Positions 1 to 8,400 of a DNA stretch of 13,065 nt are shown piece after piece. The DNA is taken from the NCBI GenBank assembly GCA_021772695.1, contig JAJFLL010000203.1, forward strand, positions 1 to 13,065, given 5' to 3'. The stretch's first letter is position 1; every line of letters begins with the position of its first letter. Source of the DNA: Deltaproteobacteria bacterium. GTDB lineage: Bacteria > UBA10199 > DSSB01. The position numbers and the translations under genes are program-made. The notes below the pieces were generated by a model, which worked only from the letters and a program-made list of their open reading frames with translations, made no database searches and was not told the origin of the DNA.

Positions 1-241
1 TAACAATCGGACAATGTCTTAGTTTATGCAACTTTTTAGCATAATATCGAATGGTTTGATTTTTAGGATTACGTTGAGGAAAAAAGAATTTCGCTGCTCG
101 TTCAATGCCGGTTGCAAGTTCACGTAGCAAGTAAACCTCACCTTCCCATCCAGAACCCAATAATTTAATTATTTCGTATTTTTTAAGTAGCACTCGACCG
201 GGAGCGAAATCGAAGGCGCGAATTTTAACATTGGTAGCCAT
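1..241 (-). CDS. Ser/Thr protein kinase, N-terminal part (runs off the left edge)
   Basis: Only the first 80 codons lie in the window; the reading frame is open to base 2. The residues seen match the N-lobe of eukaryotic-like Ser/Thr kinases. There is a glycine-rich nucleotide loop, LGSGWEGEVY (residues 28-37), then the ATP-anchoring lysine K51 in AAKFF, then LRHCPIV at the end, where kinases usually have a 'HPNIV'-like strand. No transmembrane or signal segment is seen before the kinase fold, which begins within about 25 residues, so the N-terminus is cytoplasmic. The stretch between K51 and LRHCPIV is basic (RYYAKKLHKL) and shows no obvious helix-C glutamate, so the K-E salt bridge may be formed differently. 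ATG at 241 is the first start after an in-frame TAG; no good Shine-Dalgarno is seen. Substrates are unknown. The catalytic loop lies outside the window, so activity cannot be judged. Confidence 0.82.
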   Translation of the reverse strand, partial: MATNVKIRAFDFAPGRVLLKKYEIIKLLGSGWEGEVYLLRELATGIERAAKFFFPQRNPKNQTIRYYAKKLHKLRHCPIV

Positions 242-260
242 GGCGCCAGTCTATTGCCCC

Positions 261-275
261 TGCTGGCATCCAGCA
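261..275. repeat. Inverted repeat, 6-bp stem with 3-base loop
   Basis: TGCTGG and CCAGCA flank the three-base loop CAT with perfect complementarity. It could form a small hairpin in the permease leader RNA or be a protein-binding half-site pair. It has no T tract directly after it, so it is not a terminator by itself. Confidence 0.5.
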
Positions 276-287
276 AGGATAAAGCTG

Positions 288-310
288 ACCTAAATCTTTA
301 GGTATTTTTT
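288..310 (+). terminator. Small inverted repeat followed by a T run, attenuator-like
   Basis: ACCTAAA (288-294) and TTTAGGT (297-303) are perfectly complementary around a two-base centre, and a run of six T follows at 305-310. This has the shape of a weak intrinsic terminator read on the plus strand, about 54 bases before the permease start. The stem is AT-rich and its practical loop would need 4 bases, so it would be feeble. Because no gene enters from the left on this strand, it would act as a leader attenuator or, as DNA, as an operator. Both roles are inference. Confidence 0.3.
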
Positions 311-364
311 CCTGGAACTTCCGCCAATAGCAGGCCATTAATATAAGCATAAGGATAAGCCCCA

Positions 365-1663
365 TTGAAAACTTTGGCCCGAAAATTGGGAGGCACGGCC
401 TTAATCGTTTACGGTATCGGTGATATCTTGGGGGCCGGCATCTATGCCCTGGTGGGTAAGGTCATCGGCTTGGCCGGCATGGGTGCCTGGTTTACCTTTC
501 TATTGGCCGCTCTGGTGGCCGGCATCACCGGTTTAAGCTATGCCGAGATGACGGCTCGGTATCCAGTTAGCGCAGGAGCAGCCGCCTTTGTTCGCCGCGC
601 CTTTCCCGGCCGATTTACCGCCACCCTCACCGGAGTCATCGTTTTAGGAACCGGACTAGCCTCCGCAGCCACGGTAACGGTGGCCTTCAGTCACTATCTA
701 CAAGAACTCATTCCCTTCTCACCTATCGTCGCTCAATTACTATTAATTACGGCGGTTTCTTTTTTGAGTTTTTGGGGAATCCAAGAATCTTCCCAGGTAA
801 ACTTTTTTTTGACCTTCGTCGAAGTGGGAGGCCTGCTTGCCGTCATCGCGGTTGGAGCTTGGCTTTTAGGGGGGAGTTCTGGCGCAACACTTGCACCGGT
901 TTCTTTGACTCAATTTCAATTTCCCGCGGCACTCACCGGGGTGACCATTGCTTTCTATGCCTACATCGGCTTTGAAGATTTGGCCAACCTGGCCGAAGAA
1001 TGTAAAAATCCGAAACGGGATCTACCCAGAGCCATATTGGTGGCCATCGCCGTTTCTACGGTGATTTACATGGCAGTTACTCTAGTCCTTCTCTATACCG
1101 TTCCCTTAAGCTTGATCGGCCAGAGCGAGACTCCGTTATTATTGGTTTTTGACAAGGCGGGTCTAGGTCATTTGACTCACTACTTTGCCCTTATCGCTAT
1201 TTTAGCTATTACCAATACGGGTTTGATTAATCTGATTATGGCTTCCCGTCTTATGTATGGAATGGCAAATGAGGAATTACTGCCAAAATTTTTTGGTAGG
1301 GTCCATACCCGCCGTCGCACCCCATGGGTCGGAGTACTGATGTCGGGATTAATTGTGCTATTGCTGGTTTACACAGGGGGACTCAAGGTACTGGCTCAAA
1401 CCACAAGCCTGCTAATTATTATTGTTTTTCTTCTAGTTCATTTGAGCCTACTGCAAATCAAAAGGAAAAAGGTACCTCATGATGGCATCACTTTTTCTTG
1501 GGTATTTCCCCTATTAGGCTGTGTCCTATGTTTGCTAATATTAACCCAGTTTCCATTGGGTGTCTGGATTCGTTCCAGTACCTTATTTGGAATTGCGCTA
1601 CTGGTGTGGGCTGCACTTCGTTTTTCGAATAAACCTCACTCTAAAATCGATTCGACATCTTGA
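365..1663 (+). CDS. APC-superfamily amino-acid/polyamine permease
   Basis: A 432-residue inner-membrane secondary transporter of the amino acid-polyamine-organocation superfamily, which moves amino acids or amines by proton/sodium symport or exchange. About 12 hydrophobic segments can be counted. Family landmarks are present: GAGIY in the broken TM1 (23-27), which in this fold binds the substrate's amino and carboxyl groups; EMTARYP after TM2 (61-67); FYAYIGFEDLANLAEE in TM6 (197-212) followed by NPKRDLPRAI (215-224); and ASRLMYGMA (293-301) before TPWVGVL. The length is usual for the compact APC members. The exact substrate cannot be read from the sequence. The TTG start at 365 is chosen because an in-frame TAA lies at 356-358, AAGGA sits nine bases upstream, and the TM1 motif falls at the normal distance; the first internal ATG would delete TM1 and TM2. 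The 3' end overlaps the convergent 918-codon gene by 28 bases. Confidence 0.92.
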   Translation: MKTLARKLGGTALIVYGIGDILGAGIYALVGKVIGLAGMGAWFTFLLAALVAGITGLSYAEMTARYPVSAGAAAFVRRAFPGRFTATLTGVIVLGTGLASAATVTVAFSHYLQELIPFSPIVAQLLLITAVSFLSFWGIQESSQVNFFLTFVEVGGLLAVIAVGAWLLGGSSGATLAPVSLTQFQFPAALTGVTIAFYAYIGFEDLANLAEECKNPKRDLPRAILVAIAVSTVIYMAVTLVLLYTVPLSLIGQSETPLLLVFDKAGLGHLTHYFALIAILAITNTGLINLIMASRLMYGMANEELLPKFFGRVHTRRRTPWVGVLMSGLIVLLLVYTGGLKVLAQTTSLLIIIVFLLVHLSLLQIKRKKVPHDGITFSWVFPLLGCVLCLLILTQFPLGVWIRSSTLFGIALLVWAALRFSNKPHSKIDSTS

Positions 1664-4392
1664 GGATCAACCCATAATTCTCGTGGTGCCTCCCAATAGG
1701 CTTGCTCGATGACCCCCCGCATGGATCCCGCCCAGCCATATGGATTGATATCACCTTGAAGCCATTCTCTGATAAACCCGTGATTCATGGCCAAAAAAGT
1801 TTCCTCAAGGAAGGCACGAAATTCCCCCCTCATTTGATGGTGGGCATCGCGAAGCAGAATAAATCCTTCTGATTCGGAATAGTCGTTTTTAAAATGTGAA
1901 TATTCATGGATCAACCATCGCGGATAATCCACTGAACGTTTTAGCAGATCCCACTTACTGTTAACTTCGGGATGATCTTTTATGATTAAGATGAGCGGAC
2001 GATTGCGAACTCCGTCTTTACGTAGTCTTGGGGGGATAAACAAGCCGGTTTGGCCATGGTCCCCTGAAAGGTATTGATTCATCACCTCTTGAGTGGCCAG
2101 TTCAAAATCCAATTTTCCCGATCGAATGTCAGCCACCGCCGCTTTAGCGGTTGGGGAATCGGTAAACTCCAATAAGGACAAGACAGTCTCACGGCCCATC
2201 TCAAAATTTGTTTGATTTAATGCCCATTGGGCCTTTTCAAAAAATCTATCTCGACGTTTTTGAGCGGTTTGAGCATCCAACAACCTACTAATTTTAGGCA
2301 AGATATCTACCAGTCGACGGGCCGTCTTGGGGTCATTTAAATAGGCGCTAAATACAGATCCATCCGTATAGTATATGGCCTCCTCTAAATTTCCCGCAAA
2401 TTTCTGAGAATGTTCCATGGTATGAAAAAATTGTGAATATAAGGCACCTTCCGTATAGGCAATTTCTAAAAATCTGGGTTGCATGGTATTCCATTGCCTG
2501 GGATTATCGGTGAGCATCACTTTGATCAATCTATCAAAATAGAACCAAGGAATGGCTGAGTCCTCGGCTCGATTAAGGGCCATTTCGAATAAATGTAAAA
2601 TCTCAAGACCATTGCGATAAGTTTTGAGATAATCGTGGGTTTTTTTGATGACCGCAAATGCCAGCTCCGGTGTAATAGAAATTTTCGAACCGTCTGACAT
2701 TTCTACATAATTATTTTCCGGACGCATCCAAATGGGAACTTGGGTGCCCTCAAGGTATGTAGCCAAGTATTGAGTAAGGATACGGTGCTCTTCCCCAATA
2801 AATAACATATCATTCAATTTTTTAGCCCAAGGATGGTTCGCAGGGAGATAGGGGCGTTTCTGGAGAGGCGGCATTTGGAAGGACTGACCGATACCGTGCT
2901 GCTCCATAAAACCTTCGAGATGGTTCATATGAGGGTTGAAGGCCAAGAGGCGAAAAAAGTCGCCAAGCACCTGTGGTTGGTTCCGCGGTAGCAGTTCTGA
3001 AATGATGATTTGAGTCAGGGCATCGAAGGCGGTGCCATAGACTTTGTGGTATGCATCAAATTTAAAGGCCCGGCGCACCGTATGGGTGCCTCGCTCTAAA
3101 ATATCGGCACTAGAAAGGTTCTCATGAGTATGAAAGCGGGTTAAGGAAGGAGCTGGGGGGAAACTTGCGAACAACAACTGTCTTTGAAACTCTTGAGGAT
3201 TCATGATTTGCGTATTGGAGATATGCCGATGGATCCGAAACATCTGGGGATCATTGGGATCGATTTTAAGAACCTTGCTCAAGGCATCGCGATACTGAGA
3301 ATTGTGGATGAATGTTTCTGAAGGAGCAGGACTAGTACCCTCGCCCGGTTTTAGGGTGCGGGACCAGGCATGGGGTGCAAAAAGTTCGGAATCTTTTTGA
3401 TCCCACCGCAGCGGTATTCCCTCAGGAGTCAGATAAACTTTTTGAGATAGTAAGGGCGAAAAAATATCTAGCTGGCCATCCTTGGCAGTGGACGTTTTTT
3501 GAGGAGAGTTTTTTCTGGCCATGGGGGCGCTTATGATCTCCTGACCCAATCGCCCGGCAAACCCGTATTGAGCACTAAAAACCATCGCATCGAGCAAGGC
3601 CATACCCGCATCAGGGGCCGGCATTTCTTGACGCCAAGCCTCTGCATGATTTGCCACGAAAATCCCCCCCACCGAACTCGCATAGGGCAATAATTTTTGG
3701 CTAACTCCTGAGGCGCCCTGCAATGGTGTCAGCGCACCGAGTTCAGAACTCATGCCATGGGCGCGGTAAAAAACTGTGTTGGACAAGCTTTGAAAGGATT
3801 TTAAGAAGAATAATTGCCAGGCCAGGGTTTGGCCTTCTTTCCACAAGGTCATGGCGGACCAATCTTGAGCTTGGCCCGAGAAATGTCGAATGGCCTTTTC
3901 CGTACCCAGAAAAACCGGAACTTCACCGGAAAAACCTAAGGCAGATGCAGCCAGCTTACCGGCTTGATGTTGGGTCCAAGAGCTACCCCTTGCTGTACGC
4001 CACCAACCCATTCCCAAACGGTGTAAGCGCTGAAAAGCGATGGCTCCGCCCACCATTCCCCCCAATAATGCCGGGTCTGTCAAATGATGGAGAAAACTTT
4101 GACTGTGAAATTCTAATCGGTCCTGCCAAAAACCTGTCCCGACACACGAGCTGTGAATCTTTTCAGCTTGTTTGGCAATGGCATCGTTTCCTTGGGCCAG
4201 ATTGTAGAGTATTTCGAGGGCCAGCGGCGCTTGTGATTCCGTTATTTGAGTCTGAGACCAATTCAATAGATCTTGGCGTTGCCCAAGCTCATCGGCACCA
4301 GAGACGATGGCCGATAATTGGCCTCGCTCGACGGCATTCAGAGTGCTTGGGTCCCACTGCGCGGAGATGTAGGGACTATTGAGGGAATCCAT
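1636..4392 (-). CDS. Large protein with Gly/Ala-rich helical module and C-terminal HExxH peptidase-like motif
   Basis: I do not recognise this 918-residue protein as a named family. No N-terminal signal peptide is visible. Residues ~85-290 form a Gly/Ala-rich, helix-prone module (LLGGMVGGAIA near 109; LLDAMVFSAQYGFAG near 266) with the same layout as a module in the upstream giant. The middle (~300-780) is mostly helical, with no motif I know. Near the C-terminus a beta-like strand (LILIIKDH) precedes LIHEYSHF, giving HExxH at H829-E830-H833, and then an acidic helix GEFRAFLEE with E857, 24 residues after the second His. This is the usual order in gluzincin zinc peptidases. A peptidase activity is therefore plausible but unproven. 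The ATG at 4392 follows an in-frame TAG immediately upstream, but its Shine-Dalgarno is poor (AAGGA lies too far away). The gene lies 92 bases after the giant gene and is probably co-transcribed with it; translation may depend on that. Confidence 0.85.
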   Translation of the reverse strand: MDSLNSPYISAQWDPSTLNAVERGQLSAIVSGADELGQRQDLLNWSQTQITESQAPLALEILYNLAQGNDAIAKQAEKIHSSCVGTGFWQDRLEFHSQSFLHHLTDPALLGGMVGGAIAFQRLHRLGMGWWRTARGSSWTQHQAGKLAASALGFSGEVPVFLGTEKAIRHFSGQAQDWSAMTLWKEGQTLAWQLFFLKSFQSLSNTVFYRAHGMSSELGALTPLQGASGVSQKLLPYASSVGGIFVANHAEAWRQEMPAPDAGMALLDAMVFSAQYGFAGRLGQEIISAPMARKNSPQKTSTAKDGQLDIFSPLLSQKVYLTPEGIPLRWDQKDSELFAPHAWSRTLKPGEGTSPAPSETFIHNSQYRDALSKVLKIDPNDPQMFRIHRHISNTQIMNPQEFQRQLLFASFPPAPSLTRFHTHENLSSADILERGTHTVRRAFKFDAYHKVYGTAFDALTQIIISELLPRNQPQVLGDFFRLLAFNPHMNHLEGFMEQHGIGQSFQMPPLQKRPYLPANHPWAKKLNDMLFIGEEHRILTQYLATYLEGTQVPIWMRPENNYVEMSDGSKISITPELAFAVIKKTHDYLKTYRNGLEILHLFEMALNRAEDSAIPWFYFDRLIKVMLTDNPRQWNTMQPRFLEIAYTEGALYSQFFHTMEHSQKFAGNLEEAIYYTDGSVFSAYLNDPKTARRLVDILPKISRLLDAQTAQKRRDRFFEKAQWALNQTNFEMGRETVLSLLEFTDSPTAKAAVADIRSGKLDFELATQEVMNQYLSGDHGQTGLFIPPRLRKDGVRNRPLILIIKDHPEVNSKWDLLKRSVDYPRWLIHEYSHFKNDYSESEGFILLRDAHHQMRGEFRAFLEETFLAMNHGFIREWLQGDINPYGWAGSMRGVIEQAYWEAPRELWVDPQDVESILE
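1753..2025 (-). other. HExxH zinc-peptidase-like domain of the 918-residue protein
   Basis: Residues about 790-880. The core is HEYSH (829-833) on a predicted helix after a hydrophobic strand, with E857 in GEFRAFLEE as the best candidate third zinc ligand and E863/E864 as alternatives. The motif order fits the gluzincin pattern. Domain boundaries are approximate, and no specific peptidase family is assigned. Confidence 0.5.
3523..4140 (-). other. Gly/Ala-rich helical module shared with the giant protein (short copy)
   Basis: Residues ~85-290 of the 918-residue protein. The order of landmarks parallels residues ~985-1212 of the giant. A GFW/QFY-containing helix leads into a GG/GAG-rich hydrophobic helix, then a small-residue helix around ALGFSGEVPVF, then a His/Glu-bearing segment (ANHAEAWRQE), and finally a segment ending GFAGRLGQ. 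The giant has RTEIHEVLPG and GAGMEAGGAA at the matching last two places. Similarity was judged by eye and is weak per residue but consistent in order. Confidence 0.4.
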
Positions 4393-4484
4393 AGGCTATA
4401 CTATTGATTTCCTTAAACTTTACCCCAGTCCGCTTTATGGAATTTTATGAATTTTCGACCAAGCATTTGGATAGTTGCGATTTT
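4393..4484 (-). other. Short gap between the two minus-strand genes
   Basis: Ninety-two bases lie between the stop of the 2755-codon gene and the ATG of the 918-codon gene. I see no stem-loop with a T tract on the minus strand, so nothing argues for termination here. I also see no clear promoter. The simplest reading is a two-gene transcript running leftward. Confidence 0.4.
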
Positions 4485-5435
4485 TTAAGGAATATCGTGG
4501 TGATAGACATAAATGGCCAGGTTATCGACTTTAAAGTGATCTTGCACTTGACCTTGGGCGTTGTAGACATTGCCCTGGCGAGAAATAAACATGCCCGAAT
4601 GATCGGCTAGCGGAACCACTTTGATATCCACCGATTCCATTTCATGGGTAAATTCGTTCCACTCCTCCACTTGCAGGTAATGCCCTCTTCCAGCCTTTAA
4701 TGCTTTTTTGGCCCGATCAAATTGTTCCATCTTCCAATCCAAGGTCTGTTTGATTTGGGCCACTTCTGTCTCGGCGGCCACGGGTCGATTTAAGATTTGG
4801 GCCACTTCTTTAGGGGTCATATTGTCCCAGAGTCCATCGGAACCCATCACCACTTTAGCCCCACGAGGCAGGTCAAACCATTGATGTTCGATGATGGGAT
4901 CATAAATTTTTGCGCCTAATGCAGAAGCCACCGCGTGGGCCTGGGGATCGATACGCATTTGCATGGTATTGAAACGCCCTTGGCGATACATCTCACCGCC
5001 TAGGGTGTGATCGAAGGTCTGAGGGCCCACTTGGTATCCGCCCCGGCCATCGGGAAGAAAGACTACCAATTTGGCATCACCGGAATGCACCACTTCTAAG
5101 CGTTCGGTGGGCCCCTCCTGGGGATGTAATTTCATGGCCACCGCCACAGCACCGGCTTTTCCCTTTTCGCCGTTAAAACGGTGCACTTCGGTAGCGGCAT
5201 TTTTGAATGCGGAGACCATGTCACCACCGGCTTGCATCTCATTCACAAATTGTTGCACCACGATGGCACTGGCCTTGTCTCCGTCGCCATGGCCGCCCAT
5301 ACCGTCGGCCACGATGGCCCCGTCGCTAAATTGTGCCACCGCATCTTCATTGACCGGTTGGGCTTTTTTATGGGGGTTGTAAAATTTACTAGGATCAGTC
5401 CACGCCGCATAGGATCCATACTTTTGAGCGGGACC
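4485..5435 (-). other. PP2C-type Ser/Thr phosphatase domain of the giant protein
   Basis: Residues ~2440-2755. All the aspartates that bind the Mn/Mg pair in PP2C enzymes can be placed: D2470 in NED, D2483 in VADGMGG, D2639 in GSDGLWDN and D2743 in DNLAIYVY. The supporting motif HSGDAKLVVF (D2559) is also present. The domain should be catalytically competent. About 104 residues separate D2639 and D2743, against roughly 40 in compact bacterial enzymes such as PstP (from memory), so there is an insertion before the last strand. Confidence 0.9.
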
Positions 5436-8400
5436 CTGACTTTGAAAGCCTCCCTGGCGCACGCTGCCTGCATTATCCCAATCAATGGCCTGAATTTCAG
5501 CGTATTCCGGTCGAGTACTGCCGAATTCTAAACCACCAAAGATTCGAGTCTTTACCTGAGCGTAGACCTCTTCCCAGGCCTTACGCTCTCGGCTACCTCG
5601 CGGTATATTTTGAATATGCTGTCTCAGCTTGGGGCCGGCGGCCACATACATTAGGTTGAGCTCGGCCAAAAATTCCGGAAGGCTGCGCTGGTAATTGGCA
5701 CGGGCTTGGGGGCCATCCAAGATATCTAAACCAAGATGCGCTTCGTGTAGATTGATCACCCGATGGGCCAGCGCCATACGATTTTGCGCCTCAAAAGGAA
5801 TTTCGGTATGGGGAGTGGTAAAACGTCGAGCGGTACCATGACCGATTTCATGGAGGACCACCGCGGCCAGGTTTCGTCGCGATCCCTTGAAAGCATCAGA
5901 GTAGATATAAACGGTTTGGGTATTGGCATCAAAATGGGCCCCTGAATGCATGCCCGGCCGTGGAGTCATGATGGCAATCTTTTTAATCTGAGCACTCTGC
6001 CAGAAATGCGCCGGCATTTGTTTAAATATTTCATTGAGGTAAACCAGGGCGCCTCGTTCCTGACCGGAAAGACCTCTCAGGCCAGGGGAGGTTTCGGAAT
6101 CCAGTGGTGCTATTTCAACGGTGACTCCCAAAGATCCTAATCCAGTTCGCATTTCAGCCAAGGCCTGCTCCGTCTGGCCAACATTGGTTTCAATAAATCC
6201 GCGACGTTTCTGCCATTCGAGATAGGCGAGTTGTACCTCTGCCCCTACCGGTCGAGTCATGATGGCCTGGTTGCCGCGACTAGGCTCCACCAAGAAATTC
6301 TGGCCATCCCGTTGCTCCACGGTGGCACCGCGCTCAAACAGCTCACCAAATTGCCTAGGAAGATTTTTTATTTCCTTTTGTAGATTGGGACGTTGTTTTC
6401 CAAGGCTAAGGATATCTTCATGGAGTTGTCCCCGAAGCACATCCCAAGAAATTTCAGAAGTGTCGGCATCTCGACTAACCCAATCCCGCAACCGGGCCCA
6501 GGCGCCAGCTAAGGCACGAAAATGGACTCGCCCACTATCAAATCCGATGCGCTGATTGCCATTTAAAGATAAATAATATTGATAGAGCTCGGGGTGAATC
6601 TTTTGAATAAGGGGACCGTAGCCTTCACCAATTTTAGTTAAAACTTGTTGACCCATGGGCTTCAATCGCAAGGCTTGTTGACCTTTTCCTACGCCGCCAC
6701 CCTTTCTGGCCAATTGGTGCAGAGCCAATAATACTTCCAAGACATTACTGGGATCTACTCCGAAAGGAACCTCGCCTGCTGGAAACTGTTCGGCCAGGAC
6801 ATTTCGCTGCGAACCCGTAAAGGCAAAGGCCTGTGGTCCGATTGCCACCGCAGTATTTTTTAAGGGCATGCCCAAGTCATTGCGTTGGTATTTTGCCAAC
6901 AAGGCGTCTAGGCTTGCATGAGACCTTTGTCCTCGTGACAATTGCTGACGGATGGCTCCGCTCAGCCGCATGATTCCCCAATCAATGCGTGGATCCTGAC
7001 GTACTTGCGACATGCGAAGTAGACGATCAAGCCCGTAGGCGAGTACGTAGCGCTTTGCACCGTTCCCGGAAGGATCTACCAAATTATTGGCACTATCGAC
7101 TCCCAGGTCTTTAAAAATTGCTACCTCTTGAGTAGAGAAATCTAAAAGACTGGATCGCTGCGAGGCGGCGGCGCCAAAAATTTCACCTTCTCCTGTGGGC
7201 AACTGCATCAGGGCAACGATTTCCCCATCAAGTCGGCTTAAGGCTTTCTGGTATTGTTGGTAAATTTCTTGATTTTCAGGAAGCACTTTACCGGTAGCCA
7301 ACTCATCCAGACTTAGCTTTCGTTGCACTTCTCCGAATAAATCTAAGGCCCGATCACTTTGGTCTTGGATTTTTTGATACGCCTCAGGTCCCACTCGCAA
7401 AGCGACTTGCTCTGCCTGGTGGACACGATCCATCACATCGGTATGCCGAATCATGCTGGGTACCTCTTTGAGGTACTCCACCAAATTCATTATGGCGTCT
7501 TGCTCCTGCGGATTTAAATCGGTTTTTTTCCAAAGATGATCAAATCGATCCAGAATAGCATGGGTCCTGGCAGCATAGCCGGCTCTTAATCCACTTTGTT
7601 GAAACCATGCATTCAGAGTAGGTAAAAAATATTTTCGAAAGGCTTGATATATCTCTGCCGCATGATTTGCATCATAGGGTAAGGCTTCTGGAACTATTTT
7701 TACCCTGACCATAGGGCCATCGTGGAGAAAAGAAATCTGATAAACCTCACTGCCCTTTTCTGTCCCTAGGTATTTCAGCATAGGAACGGATTTTTCGAGG
7801 TCCTTTACCAAGGCTGCAGCACGATGTTCGCCTTTTACCCTAATGGCCGCCTCTAAGTAAGGGATCCCGTTTGGAGCCTCGGTGGTTTCAACTTTCATTT
7901 TTACTGAGGAATGTTTGGATCCCGGAACAATAGAGTCCTCGGCACCAACCCATCGGTAAAATACCGAATCCACCTGTCGTAAATAAATCTCGGCCTGTTT
8001 TAATCGAAAGGCGGCTTCGTTAGAAGAAATGCCATTTCGCCCATCTAAGGCAATGGCCGGAGAAGAGGTGTCTACCTTTCGACGTTCACCAGCTGCCAAG
8101 GGCAATCCCGCTCGATCTTCCAAGGAAATTTTTGCGGTCTCGGCGTTAGGATCTGACAATTCCACAACATCGGCGCTGGTTTTTTTCTCTCGAACTAATT
8201 TTTCGGTGGGTACTCGAACCGGCGTATCTTTGGCCGTACTGAGATCATGAGAACCTTTTGGCCTGGCATAATTGTCTCCGTTGGCAACTTTGCTTTGCTC
8301 ACGGTTCCATTCCTGAAACAAAAGTTGCAAATCGTCTAATACAGGCTCAGTTTCCGGTGTATTTGTTGAGGTGTCTAAATCAGTTAAGACATCGCCTTCA

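Larger units (their letters stand above)
242..364. promoter_or_regulatory. Divergent intergenic region between kinase and permease
   Basis: These 123 bases must hold the promoters of both the leftward kinase gene and the rightward permease gene. I cannot assign convincing -35/-10 boxes by eye. The region holds two compact inverted repeats, at 261-275 and 288-303, described separately. AAGGA at 351-355 is a plausible Shine-Dalgarno for the permease, nine bases before its TTG start. No additional reading frame is supported here. Confidence 0.5.

Noticed and set aside
3723..4382. 219-codon open frame on the plus strand
   Set aside because: It lies wholly antisense to the 918-codon gene, whose frame is continuous and protein-like. 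The plus-strand product has no recognisable domain and an unbalanced composition, so it is a shadow frame.
4404..4610. 68-codon plus-strand frame spanning the gap between the two minus-strand genes
   Set aside because: Most of it is antisense to the end of the PP2C domain (including D2743), and its product looks like nothing known.
5181..5531. 116-codon plus-strand frame opposite the PP2C region
   Set aside because: It is antisense to intact PP2C motifs, with no family resemblance of its own.
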